Shown: piece after piece, positions 17,748 through 24,920 of the stretch
Layout: every line of letters starts with the position of its first letter
Position numbering within the stretch: position 1 is the first letter of the stretch
Origin: a virus
Length of the DNA: 51,213 nt
Strand: one strand, 5' to 3'
Virus record (IMG/VR): IMGVR_UViG_3300010939_000106
Location: 1 to 51,213 of that record
Made by a program: the position numbers and the translations under genes
The notes under the pieces: generated by a model
Database searches by the model: none
What the model was told of the DNA's origin: nothing
The model's input: the letters and a program-made list of their open reading frames with translations, nothing else

Positions 17748-18803
17748 CTACGCCACTTCCGCAGGCCGGTCGGCCGGTGCCGTGCCGTAGAGCTGGTCGT
17801 TGATCGCCCGCACCTCCGTCTGGATTTTCGGGTCGGTCCAGTAATCGCCGCGAGCCTGCAACTCCTTCAGCCGCTCCTCCAACGTCTGGCGGCTCTCGTC
17901 GTCCGCCTCCCCGGTCAACAGCCTGGCTTCGCCGGCCAATCGGCCGATCTCCGCGAGCCCACGGGCGAAGACCGGATACGATCCTATCGCCGTCCCGTCG
18001 GCCAGCGTTATGTTTCTCGCATCTTTTCCGAAGAAAGTTTGGAGCCCGCGGTTGGCGAAATCCATGTTCGCGTCGTAATCCGGCCCCCATTCCTTCTTGA
18101 GCTCCGTCTTTGCCTTTTCCATGGCATCGGCATCACGGTTGGCCATGGCTTCGGCCATTCCAAGCGCCCAGCTGTTGTAGCCGTCAAACAATTCCTGCGC
18201 CACGATCTGGCTGACACCGGCATTGAAGAACCATGTCCTGGCTTGGGCGTCGAGTTCCTCGTTGTAGCTGAACTCCTCGCCCAGCGCCGAGAGGTCCGGC
18301 GGCTCGAGCACATAGTCCTCGGGTTTGTCCGGGCGCCCCAATTGCTTGTGGAAGGTGGCAATCTCTTCCTCGCTGGCGTCCTCGGCCGGAAGGTTGATCG
18401 CGCTACCGAGCTTCTTCTGGAGCTCGGCATAGGATTTCACGACATCGGCCGGGCCGGTGAATTTCTTCGCCACCGTCCGGTGCTCTTTCGGCAGACCCTC
18501 CCGCCAATCCGGCACCACAGTGGTCTTTCTCGCCTTGGCGAATCCTTGGCGTTCTTCGACTCGAGTCTGCGCCACGGCAAGCCCGCGCCCCGTCTCGACG
18601 GCCTTGTTCCGCGCCGCCTCGACAGCCGACGCCGCGGCATCCCTGCCGTCTTCGTCCGCACCCTCAAGGGCCGCCTCGGCGTCCTTGAGGGTCTGATCCG
18701 CCGCCGCCGCCGCCTGTTCGGATTCGGTGACCGCCGCGCCGGCCTCCTTCAACGATGCGTCTTCTGATTCCGTCGGATTGTCCGAACTTCCCGGGTCCGT
18801 CAT
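17748..18803 (-). CDS. Scaffolding / capsid assembly protein
   Basis: A 351-residue, very acidic and helical protein. The first 100 residues are Ala/Glu/Asp-rich and probably disordered or coiled. The middle contains DWREGLPKEHR and an LGRPDKPEDYV motif typical of podoviral scaffold proteins. The end is a predicted helix bundle that binds capsid. It lies immediately before the capsid gene. A GTG at 18806 and an ATG at 18803 are both possible starts after AGGAG. The leader is nearly the same as that of the PP-loop gene 1.2 kb away. Confidence 0.8.
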   Translation of the reverse strand: MTDPGSSDNPTESEDASLKEAGAAVTESEQAAAAADQTLKDAEAALEGADEDGRDAAASAVEAARNKAVETGRGLAVAQTRVEERQGFAKARKTTVVPDWREGLPKEHRTVAKKFTGPADVVKSYAELQKKLGSAINLPAEDASEEEIATFHKQLGRPDKPEDYVLEPPDLSALGEEFSYNEELDAQARTWFFNAGVSQIVAQELFDGYNSWALGMAEAMANRDADAMEKAKTELKKEWGPDYDANMDFANRGLQTFFGKDARNITLADGTAIGSYPVFARGLAEIGRLAGEARLLTGEADDESRQTLEERLKELQARGDYWTDPKIQTEVRAINDQLYGTAPADRPAEVA

Positions 18804-18855
18804 CACCTTCTACTCCTCTTCTCGTCTCTCTGTTTCGGCCGCTACGGGCCGCTTG
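18802..18855. repeat. Direct repeat copy A flanking the PP-loop cargo
   Basis: These 54 bases match 19976-20028 at about 45 positions. On the minus strand they still encode a remnant of the Bbp19-like C terminus, KRPVAAETERREEE and a stop, just before the scaffold start. The intact copy is the true 3' end of the Bbp19-like gene. Confidence 0.85.
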
Positions 18856-18860
18856 CAGCC

Positions 18861-19124
18861 TCACGTTTTTGAATTTTTCCGTTTTCCCCTCCGGCGTTTG
18901 GCCAAGCCGGCACGGGCGAGAAGCATCCCGACGCCACGACTACCGCGACCGAACTTCACACCAGGGTTGTCTCTCAGGGTGCTGCGCGCCCCGACATCGG
19001 ACAACACTCGAATGGGATACGGTTTCCCACTCGGACCAACCCGGAAGCGCACCCTGTCGCCCTTGTTCGGTCCCCGAGTTATCCTTTTCGTAAAGGTCGT
19101 ACCAGGCTTGAAAGGCTCCGGCAT
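18861..19124 (-). CDS. Small basic protein with RAGL-KRRRG tail
   Basis: An 87-residue, very basic protein. The C-terminal segment LLARAGLAKRRRG is nearly the same as the tail of the 73-residue protein at 22487-22708 and resembles the tail of the 79-residue protein at 21965-22204. It sits between the PP-loop gene and the scaffold gene, within the segment bounded by the direct repeats. The function is unknown; DNA or capsid binding would fit the charge. Confidence 0.55.
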   Translation of the reverse strand: MPEPFKPGTTFTKRITRGPNKGDRVRFRVGPSGKPYPIRVLSDVGARSTLRDNPGVKFGRGSRGVGMLLARAGLAKRRRGKRKNSKT

Positions 19125-19173
19125 GTCTCAACTCCTTCTTTCAACAGATCGGGATTTCTCAAGAAACGGGGGG

Positions 19174-19980
19174 CTACGCAGGGCTGAAGCAGCCACAACC
19201 ACCCCAATCAAATAATTCTTCCTGCTCCCCAGCCTCAATGCGCTTACGAAAATCGCGCAGGGTCAGAGGGCGCCGTGGACCGCCCCCACTGCGGTCAACA
19301 AGTATTGCCACATCCTTGCCAAGATACTTCCGCAATTCTTGCTCACGTTGCTCGTGGTAGGCGTACCGTTCAGGCATTTTCTCTAGCAGTAGCCGGAAAT
19401 GAGTCTGCCCGGCTTTGATACAGAACCCACCACAGTTGTTGTGCGGGAATCCCATTTCGTACAACCTGGGAGGCGCGATGCCAGCCGCCTTTAACATGTG
19501 GAGAATATCGTCTTTCAGGATTAGCGGAGGGGTGCAAAGCGGAGCCTCAACGACCCACGGCATCCAATACTTCTGCGCCGCGATAAAGCGGTGTTCCTCC
19601 GTCCAATCAATGCCTAAGTAGATAACAGCAGCACTTGCTTCGCATCTCGCCTCGATCCACTTCCTCAAGAATTGCCGCTTTAGAACTTTGGAACACGGAT
19701 CAATCCGCGGGTTGCCGAGAAATTTCACATCAAAGAACACCTGCCAGGGATCACGACCCTCTTTTAGAATGAGCAACTGCGCCCCTAAATACTCCGCACC
19801 TTCTTCCATGAACCTGTAGAGGTCTTCGTCCTCGATCAACGTATTAGCAAACAATAGAAGAACGGCCGCCGCTCCGTGTTTGTCTACGATACGCTGCGCA
19901 GCGGCGAAAGATCCAAGCCCGCCAGAAAACATAACGATATGCGCTATGCCATGCTCGTCGCGGGGGATTTCAGTAATCAC
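19174..19980 (-). CDS. PP-loop ATPase, PAPS-reductase-like / adenine nucleotide alpha hydrolase
   Basis: Near the N terminus the motif MFSGGLGSFAAA is a PP-loop (SGGxxS) that binds ATP pyrophosphate. A later NNCGGFCIKAG motif holds two cysteines three residues apart, as in PAPS reductase-like and tRNA-thiolation-type enzymes, and CGC near the end adds further cysteines. Such proteins adenylate or reduce small substrates, or modify nucleic acid. It stands among head genes and is bounded by direct repeats, so it is probably cargo rather than structural. The start is taken as GTG 19980, 5 bases after AGGAG; a GTG at 19986 is also possible. The substrate is unknown. Confidence 0.75.
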   Translation of the reverse strand: MITEIPRDEHGIAHIVMFSGGLGSFAAAQRIVDKHGAAAVLLLFANTLIEDEDLYRFMEEGAEYLGAQLLILKEGRDPWQVFFDVKFLGNPRIDPCSKVLKRQFLRKWIEARCEASAAVIYLGIDWTEEHRFIAAQKYWMPWVVEAPLCTPPLILKDDILHMLKAAGIAPPRLYEMGFPHNNCGGFCIKAGQTHFRLLLEKMPERYAYHEQREQELRKYLGKDVAILVDRSGGGPRRPLTLRDFRKRIEAGEQEELFDWGGCGCFSPA

Positions 19981-20028
19981 CTTCACTCCTCTTCTTGTCT
20001 CTCTGTTTCGGCTATCTTAGGCCGCTTG
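19976..20028. repeat. Direct repeat copy B flanking the PP-loop cargo
   Basis: This is the 3' end of the Bbp19-like gene plus the leader of the PP-loop gene. It matches 18802-18855 with one gap and about eight mismatches. The two copies bound a 1.1-kb segment with two genes. Confidence 0.85.
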
Positions 20029-20327
20029 ACGGGCTCCGTATTGAGCGCCGTGAAAATTTGCAGCCCCACTTTCCGCGCGCCTTCGTGGACGTGTGTCTCG
20101 TAAACGTCGCCCTCTACATAGGACAAATCTAACAGGCGGCACCATGCAAGCACCTGGTTAAGCACGCGGCGGCCTTCCGCGGTGTCTAAGAAAACTCGGC
20201 GGAAATCCCGCCAGCGATCCGTCTCCGTGTAGCGCGGGCCGAGCTCGGCGCGTCTCAAATCCTCGAGAAAGCCCTCGATGTCCGGTTGTTCGCGCAAACG
20301 TCGCGACAACCACCGTGGCAATTTCAC
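19983..20327 (-). CDS. Bbp19-like phage protein
   Basis: A 114-residue protein whose core (about residues 32-95) has the Bbp19 pattern: a DFRRVFLDTAEGRRVLNQVL helix, then a CRLLDLS turn and a final helix containing GLQIF. Bbp19 is a small protein encoded next to the portal gene in Bordetella phage BPP-1 and relatives. It lies 18 bases after the portal stop. Its C-terminal 45 bases are duplicated before the scaffold gene. Its role is not established. Confidence 0.7.
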   Translation of the reverse strand: MKLPRWLSRRLREQPDIEGFLEDLRRAELGPRYTETDRWRDFRRVFLDTAEGRRVLNQVLAWCRLLDLSYVEGDVYETHVHEGARKVGLQIFTALNTEPVKRPKIAETERQEEE

Positions 20328-20345
20328 TGTCCGGCCCAGTCAGCC

Positions 20346-21959
20346 CTATGGCTGTCCCAGCGGCAGCTTGGAGACTCCTTCCGCCAAGCGTTCGGCGTCG
20401 GCCTTCGCGGCCTCCGCTTCCTGCGCCTGTCGGCGCGCCTCTCTTATCTCCTGCACCTGTTCGATCGGGCGTATCCATCTTGGCCGCATGTCGCTCCCCT
20501 CGGCAACGTCGCGGGCGATCGTGTTACTGTCGAAATTGTCCATGATTGTCGGATCCGCCGCCACGAACGGCGCCAGCACATCGATCGTGGCCATCGCCGC
20601 CGCGATCTCGATCTGTTTTTGCGCTTTCTGAATTGCGGAGGCGTATTCGAATTTGACGCGCCGGCCCCGAAGCGCCTCGGGCAGCTCGGCGAAGACGCCG
20701 GCCCGGAGAAGAATGCCGAATACCCGCTCGGTGATCGGAGCGATATAGCCCGTTTCCAGTCGGGCGAATGTCGGGCCGATGACCCGCAGGAATTCCTGCC
20801 GACGCTCAAGGATCTCCGTCGCGGTCATCTGCTTGCCTGGTACCGGAAGCTGCAGAACGTTGCGGAAGAACGCCGCCCAGATCTGTTCCCGGGTCTGGTT
20901 CTGCATCTCCAGCGTCAGGGGCAGATTGGCCCCGGTTTGCAGCGGCTGGATCGGCACTCCGCCGCCGCGGCGGAACAAAGAGGCGTCGTAATAGGTAATG
21001 CCGCCCGGGAACAGCCGAGGCGCGCCGATCACGCCGTCGTCCGGGGCAAGGAGCGGCGGGTCGGCTATCTTTTGGCCGGTCCTGAGCATCGTCCTGCCCA
21101 TCACATTCAGGGTGTTCGCGTCCGGCAAGGCCAGCATCCCGGGCGAGCGGCCGTAGACTTCACCCGTGGCCGTGTCCCACCGCGGTACCGCAAATGGGAA
21201 CTCGTGAAATCCGCTCTCCTCGATCACATGCTCGGAAGCGATCTCGATCACGAACGAGGCGAAAGGCATGTTCCGGTTGTCGAGCCGCCCAGGCTCGCGT
21301 TCCCGGCGCGGGAAGACCGCGTGCAGGAAACGAAACTCCTTGTCCGGCTCATCGTCGGTCAGCGCCGCGCGCACCTTTTCTCCCAACGCTTCGCGGCCGA
21401 ACGCCTGCTCGGCTTGGCGCGCGGTGTATTTGAAGGTGCGGAAGACGGTGTCGATGTCACCTTCCGCGTTCTCCGCAATGTAGGTGTCCGCGAGCCGCAG
21501 GCTCCGGAACAACAGCTCGCCCTTGCCCAGCTTCTCGCCGATGAACAACAGCCCGGTTCCGAAGGTCACGAGATCGTTGTCGACCTCGCCGGTCCGCTCC
21601 AGAAACTTGGCCCCAGGCGAATATATCGCGGTCCGTGTCAGCCGTGTGCTGTTCTCGAGCCACGCCCTGACACCATCGTCCTCGTTCAGCTCCTCGTCTT
21701 CGGCGCGAACCTCGGCCCAGTTCGAGGTCTTGGGCTTGAGCATGGCGTCGAGGGCCGACGCCAAGCCCCTCACGGCCTGCATCGGCGTCCCGTCGAAGTT
21801 GTCTTCCGTGCGCTTGGCCCCCGCCGTCTGCTGTGCCGTGAAGTCGGCTCGCCGGGGCAGGAACCGCTCGGCCAGCTCTTGCCAGTGGCTTTCCCAGGTC
21901 GATCGCGCGGCCTTGAGCCGGTTGAACCGGCTTATCAGATCCTTCGCCTGCTCGGCCAC
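20346..21959 (-). CDS. Portal (head-to-tail connector) protein
   Basis: A 537-residue protein, almost the length of T7 gp8 (536), with the family opening: residues 9-40 hold a helix containing LKAARSTWESHWQELAERFLP. The middle contains the FVIEIASEHVIEESGF and GRSPGMLALPD segments typical of the T7-type connector family. The portal forms the dodecameric ring for DNA entry and exit. The start is GTG at 21959; the stop of the preceding small gene lies just upstream. Confidence 0.9.
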   Translation of the reverse strand: MAEQAKDLISRFNRLKAARSTWESHWQELAERFLPRRADFTAQQTAGAKRTEDNFDGTPMQAVRGLASALDAMLKPKTSNWAEVRAEDEELNEDDGVRAWLENSTRLTRTAIYSPGAKFLERTGEVDNDLVTFGTGLLFIGEKLGKGELLFRSLRLADTYIAENAEGDIDTVFRTFKYTARQAEQAFGREALGEKVRAALTDDEPDKEFRFLHAVFPRREREPGRLDNRNMPFASFVIEIASEHVIEESGFHEFPFAVPRWDTATGEVYGRSPGMLALPDANTLNVMGRTMLRTGQKIADPPLLAPDDGVIGAPRLFPGGITYYDASLFRRGGGVPIQPLQTGANLPLTLEMQNQTREQIWAAFFRNVLQLPVPGKQMTATEILERRQEFLRVIGPTFARLETGYIAPITERVFGILLRAGVFAELPEALRGRRVKFEYASAIQKAQKQIEIAAAMATIDVLAPFVAADPTIMDNFDSNTIARDVAEGSDMRPRWIRPIEQVQEIREARRQAQEAEAAKADAERLAEGVSKLPLGQP

Positions 21960-21964
21960 GGCTT

Positions 21965-22204
21965 CTACGCTTTCCTCCGCACCAAGCCCGCGCGCTCCAG
22001 CGCGGGCTCGCTCATGTTCACGGTGATCTCTGGGTTCACGGCGGAATATGTCTTCGTTGTCTGGAAATCTGACGGCTCCCCCTTCTTGCCCTTTTTCTCA
22101 ACCGTCCTTGAAATGATCCAGCCGTTGTTGATTCGCTTAATGGAAACCGTGACATCCTCTTTGCCGTCACCGCTCAAAACCGTCTTGTGTCTGTGCTCAG
22201 CCAT
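21965..22204 (-). CDS. Small head-region protein with RAGLVRRK tail
   Basis: A 79-residue protein with a beta-rich middle and a C-terminal ALERAGLVRRKA that resembles the RAGLVKRRRG tails of two other small proteins in the head block. It is 5 bases from the portal start. The function is unknown. Confidence 0.55.
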   Translation of the reverse strand: MAEHRHKTVLSGDGKEDVTVSIKRINNGWIISRTVEKKGKKGEPSDFQTTKTYSAVNPEITVNMSEPALERAGLVRRKA

Positions 22205-22242
22205 TGACCTATCCCTTCAACTGCCGCGCCCACAGATGTTAG

Positions 22243-22482
22243 TCATCGCGGCCGATGCTTCGCGAATGTCCTGGCGAGCGCGGCCCGGCGCTTCGTCTTC
22301 GTGCTGCCGCGGCGTGCAAGCTCGTCCAGGTCGGCCGCGCTCAAGGTCTCATCGCCCTTGATCAGGCCCATGCGCTTGGCGATGGCGCGCAGCGCTCCTT
22401 TCGTGCCCCGGCGCTTGATGCCGGCCGCGATCGCGGACAATGGTTTTTTCCTCCGCCGCTCGGCCGCCGTGTGCGAAGGCAC
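22243..22482 (-). CDS. Small basic helical protein
   Basis: The GTG at 22482 is preceded by GGAGGGG at 8-base spacing. The 79-residue product is strongly basic, with a helix reading IAKRMGLIKGDETLSAADLDELA in two pieces and a basic end. It belongs to the row of small genes before the portal. No family is recognised. Confidence 0.5.
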   Translation of the reverse strand: MPSHTAAERRRKKPLSAIAAGIKRRGTKGALRAIAKRMGLIKGDETLSAADLDELARRGSTKTKRRAALARTFAKHRPR

Positions 22483-22486
22483 CCCC

Positions 22487-22708
22487 TCATCCCCTCCTGC
22501 GTTTGACCAGCCCGGCCCGGGCGAGCCGCGCCCCGACGGCATCGCTCTTCCTCGCCGGCGTGTTTATGGCGCGGGCTTGTCGTTCGGCTTTGGCCCGGCT
22601 CCTGTGGCCGCCGCCGTCGCGCGGGGCGCCCTTCGCGCCCGTCGCAATTGTCCCGTCCTCCTCGACGATGCGGAACTTATCCCCGCGCCGCGCCACCTTC
22701 ACGGGCAT
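22487..22708 (-). CDS. Small basic protein ending in RAGLVKRRRG
   Basis: A 73-residue, very basic, probably largely disordered protein. The last 13 residues, RLARAGLVKRRRG, are shared with the 87-residue protein at 18861-19124. This suggests paralogy or a common C-terminal tag. Its stop lies 4 bases from the next start. Confidence 0.55.
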   Translation of the reverse strand: MPVKVARRGDKFRIVEEDGTIATGAKGAPRDGGGHRSRAKAERQARAINTPARKSDAVGARLARAGLVKRRRG

Positions 22709-22762
22709 CGCGCGGTATCCCGTATGGCCGCCGGATCAACAATGATCACGCCGCACGCTTGC

Positions 22763-23065
22763 CTACGTGTTGGAGATGACGGCCACCTTGTCGCCGCCCT
22801 CGACACCAAACATCTCCGTCGCCCCAGCATCGAATCTGGCGTCCGAGGTCGTCGCCGTCGGATTAGCCCCGAATTTCACGCTGCAGATCACGTCGGTGTG
22901 CAGGCGCACGAACTTCGTCCGTGCGTTGAAGGCCGCCGACTGCACGCTCGCGCCGCCGATCGCGACGGTCTGGCTCGCCAACGCCGGCTCCTGCCCGATC
23001 TGAACCGGCTTCCCCATGTCGTCAACGGCCAGTTTGGCGTATTCCTGGATGTACAAAGTCGCCAT
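22763..23065 (-). CDS. Small structural-type protein
   Basis: A 100-residue, beta-rich protein with an ARTKFVRLHTDVICSVKFG segment and a Gly/Thr-rich C-terminal half. Size and composition resemble small head decoration proteins often found near portal genes. The function is inferred from context only. Confidence 0.55.
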   Translation of the reverse strand: MATLYIQEYAKLAVDDMGKPVQIGQEPALASQTVAIGGASVQSAAFNARTKFVRLHTDVICSVKFGANPTATTSDARFDAGATEMFGVEGGDKVAVISNT

Positions 23066-23069
23066 GGCC

Positions 23070-23282
23070 TTAGGCTCCCAACAGCGTCTTGCGTACGACC
23101 GGAGCCTCGCTCACGTCGCCCAGACCGCTGGTCAAAATGGTCTTGCCGCCCCGGGCCCGCCGCTTCTGTGCCGCGAGCCGGGCCTTGCGCTTCGCCTCCT
23201 CCACCGCCGGATCGGTGATCTTGGGCAACGGCGGTATCGACGGCAAGGGCGGTGGTTTGGGTGAGCTGAACAGTGAAGTCAT
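23070..23282 (-). CDS. Small phage protein with RKTLLG C terminus
   Basis: A 70-residue protein with a Pro-rich start (SPKPPPLPSIPPLP), a basic central helix and the ending VVRKTLLGA. The same ending, in the form VTRKTLLGS, closes the short protein at 23570-23713. It is 4 bases from the adjacent gene. Function unknown. Confidence 0.6.
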   Translation of the reverse strand: MTSLFSSPKPPPLPSIPPLPKITDPAVEEAKRKARLAAQKRRARGGKTILTSGLGDVSEAPVVRKTLLGA

Positions 23283-23285
23283 GGC

Positions 23286-23552
23286 TCAGGCTCCCTTCAC
23301 GGCGGCGCCCAGCCGCTTGGCGATGGTCTCTGCAGCCGCCGATGCCTGCTCCAATGCGTCCTTGATCTCGGGCTTCTTCGCCATTCCGGCGATCCGCTTC
23401 ATCTCCTCGGCCAGACCCATGACGCCCGTCGCCTCGCGCTTCACGATCCCGACCGCCTGAGCGTACATATCAGCCGCGCTCGGGCGCTTCGTCTTCGGCT
23501 TGGCCGAGGCCTTCATCTTGATTTCAGGCGCTTTGCTCTTTCGCTTGGGCAT
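23286..23552 (-). CDS. Small Lys/Ala-rich helical protein
   Basis: An 88-residue protein with a Lys-rich N-terminal 25 residues followed by two amphipathic helices. It might bind DNA or act in head assembly. No family is recognised. Confidence 0.5.
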   Translation of the reverse strand: MPKRKSKAPEIKMKASAKPKTKRPSAADMYAQAVGIVKREATGVMGLAEEMKRIAGMAKKPEIKDALEQASAAAETIAKRLGAAVKGA

Positions 23553-23569
23553 GATTCATCCCTTTCCTG

Positions 23570-23713
23570 TCACGATCCTAAAAGCGTCTTACGGGTCACG
23601 GTGCCGTCGCCGGTCTGGGCGAGAGTGCCCCGGCTGCCGATCACCTCGCGCCGCGTCTGGCGCTTGCTTGATTTCTTTCTCAGGTCGGCTGATTCAAAGG
23701 GCAGAAGTCTCAA
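23570..23713 (-). CDS. Short RKTLLG-tailed protein, TTG start
   Basis: A 47-residue product from TTG 23713, with GAGGGGG 5 bases upstream. Its C-terminal half, RREVIGSRGTLAQTGDG then VTRKTLLGS, parallels the end of the 70-residue protein at 23070-23282. It overlaps the end of the 36-residue frame upstream, suggesting coupled translation. It is below usual gene-length limits and would be missed by simple callers. Confidence 0.5.
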   Translation of the reverse strand: MRLLPFESADLRKKSSKRQTRREVIGSRGTLAQTGDGTVTRKTLLGS

Positions 23714-23804
23714 GAAGGCCCCCTCGTGTCCGTCCCTGAAGCTCTCTCTTCGCAGTCTCAGACAGTGGCAACTGCGGCCTCACGGTCTCAAATAGCGCGG
23801 CCAT
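23694..23804 (-). CDS. 36-residue protein
   Basis: ATG 23804 lies 8 bases after AAAGGA and only 2 bases after the stop of the preceding gene. The product has an amphipathic SETAKRELQGRTRG helix. Its stop overlaps the next small gene. Supported only by ribosome-site spacing and gene packing. Confidence 0.4.
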   Translation of the reverse strand: MAALFETVRPQLPLSETAKRELQGRTRGGLLETSAL

Positions 23805-23806
23805 CG

Positions 23807-24295
23807 CTACGATCCTTTCGTCAGATGCTTGAACAGTTGGAACGGCGTGACGATCCACCACGCCCTGATCCCAAGGACCCGCTTGACCGCTTCGGCACAG
23901 GTGCAGAGGGCCGGAGGCAGGGGCCGGCGCACGGCATTGCGAACAAACGTCGGCACCACCCGATAGCCCAACTCCCGGTAGAACGCGGCGATCTCATCCC
24001 CAGAAACCTCTGCCAGGATCGAGATATCAGTGTGATGCGCCAGAGGTTCCAACAAAAGCCAACCGGAGCCTTTGTCGATGAGCACGAAGCAGTGGCGGAA
24101 ACCAGCCTTGAGGCGCCGGCCCGACCACAAGTGGCAGGCGTCGGTGAAGACAACCAATGCGTTGAGCAGTCGAGGCACGCTGACGGTCTTGTCAAGTGCC
24201 CTTAACACTTCCGCCGCGCTGACAATCTCGTTACCGGAGGCAAGCAGCGGCGGGCTGACGGCCCTCTGTGCTGCCCTCAATATGGCGTCATTCAT
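23807..24295 (-). CDS. Conserved-looking phage protein, possible cysteine-protease-like fold
   Basis: ATG 24295 is chosen because the upstream part of the frame is Pro/Arg-rich and not protein-like. The 162-residue product contains RHCFVLIDKGSGWLLLEP in its middle and CTCAEAVKRVLGI with a following WWIVTPFQLFKHL near the end. A Cys at the start of a helix plus an upstream His suggests a papain- or NlpC-like arrangement, but the order and spacing are not diagnostic. It lies between terminase and portal genes. Confidence 0.55.
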   Translation of the reverse strand: MNDAILRAAQRAVSPPLLASGNEIVSAAEVLRALDKTVSVPRLLNALVVFTDACHLWSGRRLKAGFRHCFVLIDKGSGWLLLEPLAHHTDISILAEVSGDEIAAFYRELGYRVVPTFVRNAVRRPLPPALCTCAEAVKRVLGIRAWWIVTPFQLFKHLTKGS

Positions 24296-24401
24296 AGCCT
24301 TGGAGGGCGGCCTGGTGGAGGCGGGTGTGATCGGACGGCGTTTGGAGTTTTCGTGCCATCGAGGGCGCACGCCCCCGAATCTTGGGGGCAAAACCTAGCG
24401 G

Positions 24402-24437
24402 TTTTTGTTCGAAATGTTCACAACTTTTTTGTTCGAA
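24402..24437. repeat. Direct repeat TTTTTGTTCGAA
   Basis: TTTTTGTTCGAA occurs at 24402-24413 and 24426-24437, and the second copy extends into the palindrome TGTTCGAACA. The stretch is AT-rich against a GC-rich background and lies between two minus-strand genes. It looks like a binding site or part of a promoter; no clear -35/-10 pair is seen. Confidence 0.45.
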
Positions 24438-24455
24438 CACTTTTCCGACGCGATT

Positions 24456-24896
24456 TCAGGCACTTAGATTCAGCCTTGTCGCGATCTTCAGGAGGGCGAC
24501 GGTCCACATCTGCCACGCCTTCGTCCGGCCGAGCCCAAGCTCCGCCGTGAGGACCTTCCACCTGCACCGCCAAGCCCGCCCCCAGACCAGCTGCCGCTCG
24601 ACCGGATCGAGCCACTCGTTCGCCCAACCGATGGTCTCGTCCAGCTGGTCGATGTCCTTGGGCTCGGCGGCGGCATGGCCGAAGGCCGCCGGCCCGTAGC
24701 CATAGGCTTCTTCGTAGCTGCGGATCACCTCGGGCCACGAGCTGGTGTAGCCCTGCGGCACGTCACGGTTGGTCAGGCCCGGTAGCCGGCGCAGCGTATC
24801 GACCGCCTGGCGGAACCGCTCGTGAACGAGCGGCGGCGTCCACTGTGGCAGCTGGGACCGGGTGGTGGGTTCGACGGTGGTCATTCTCACGGCCAC
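24456..24896 (-). CDS. DUF6362 family protein
   Basis: A 146-residue protein with the DUF6362 layout: an N-terminal helix with TLRRLPG, a middle DIDQLDETIGWANEWLDP, and a C-terminal helix-turn-helix-like segment VLTAELGLGRTKAWQMWTVAL. This family appears in alphaproteobacteria and their phages. It may be a DNA-binding protein with a packaging or late regulatory role, since it follows the large terminase. GTG 24896 has AGGTGA upstream; ATG 24884 is an alternative. Confidence 0.65.
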   Translation of the reverse strand: MAVRMTTVEPTTRSQLPQWTPPLVHERFRQAVDTLRRLPGLTNRDVPQGYTSSWPEVIRSYEEAYGYGPAAFGHAAAEPKDIDQLDETIGWANEWLDPVERQLVWGRAWRCRWKVLTAELGLGRTKAWQMWTVALLKIATRLNLSA

Positions 24897-24920
24897 AAGA
24901 TCATCACCTCGGCTCCCGCA

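Noticed and set aside
20286-22361. A 691-codon plus-strand frame opposite the portal gene
   Set aside because: Shadow of the portal gene with no protein family signal.
24371-24389. GCCCCC/GGGGGC hairpin as a terminator
   Set aside because: It has a 6-bp stem but no U-run on either strand, so a terminator call is not supported.
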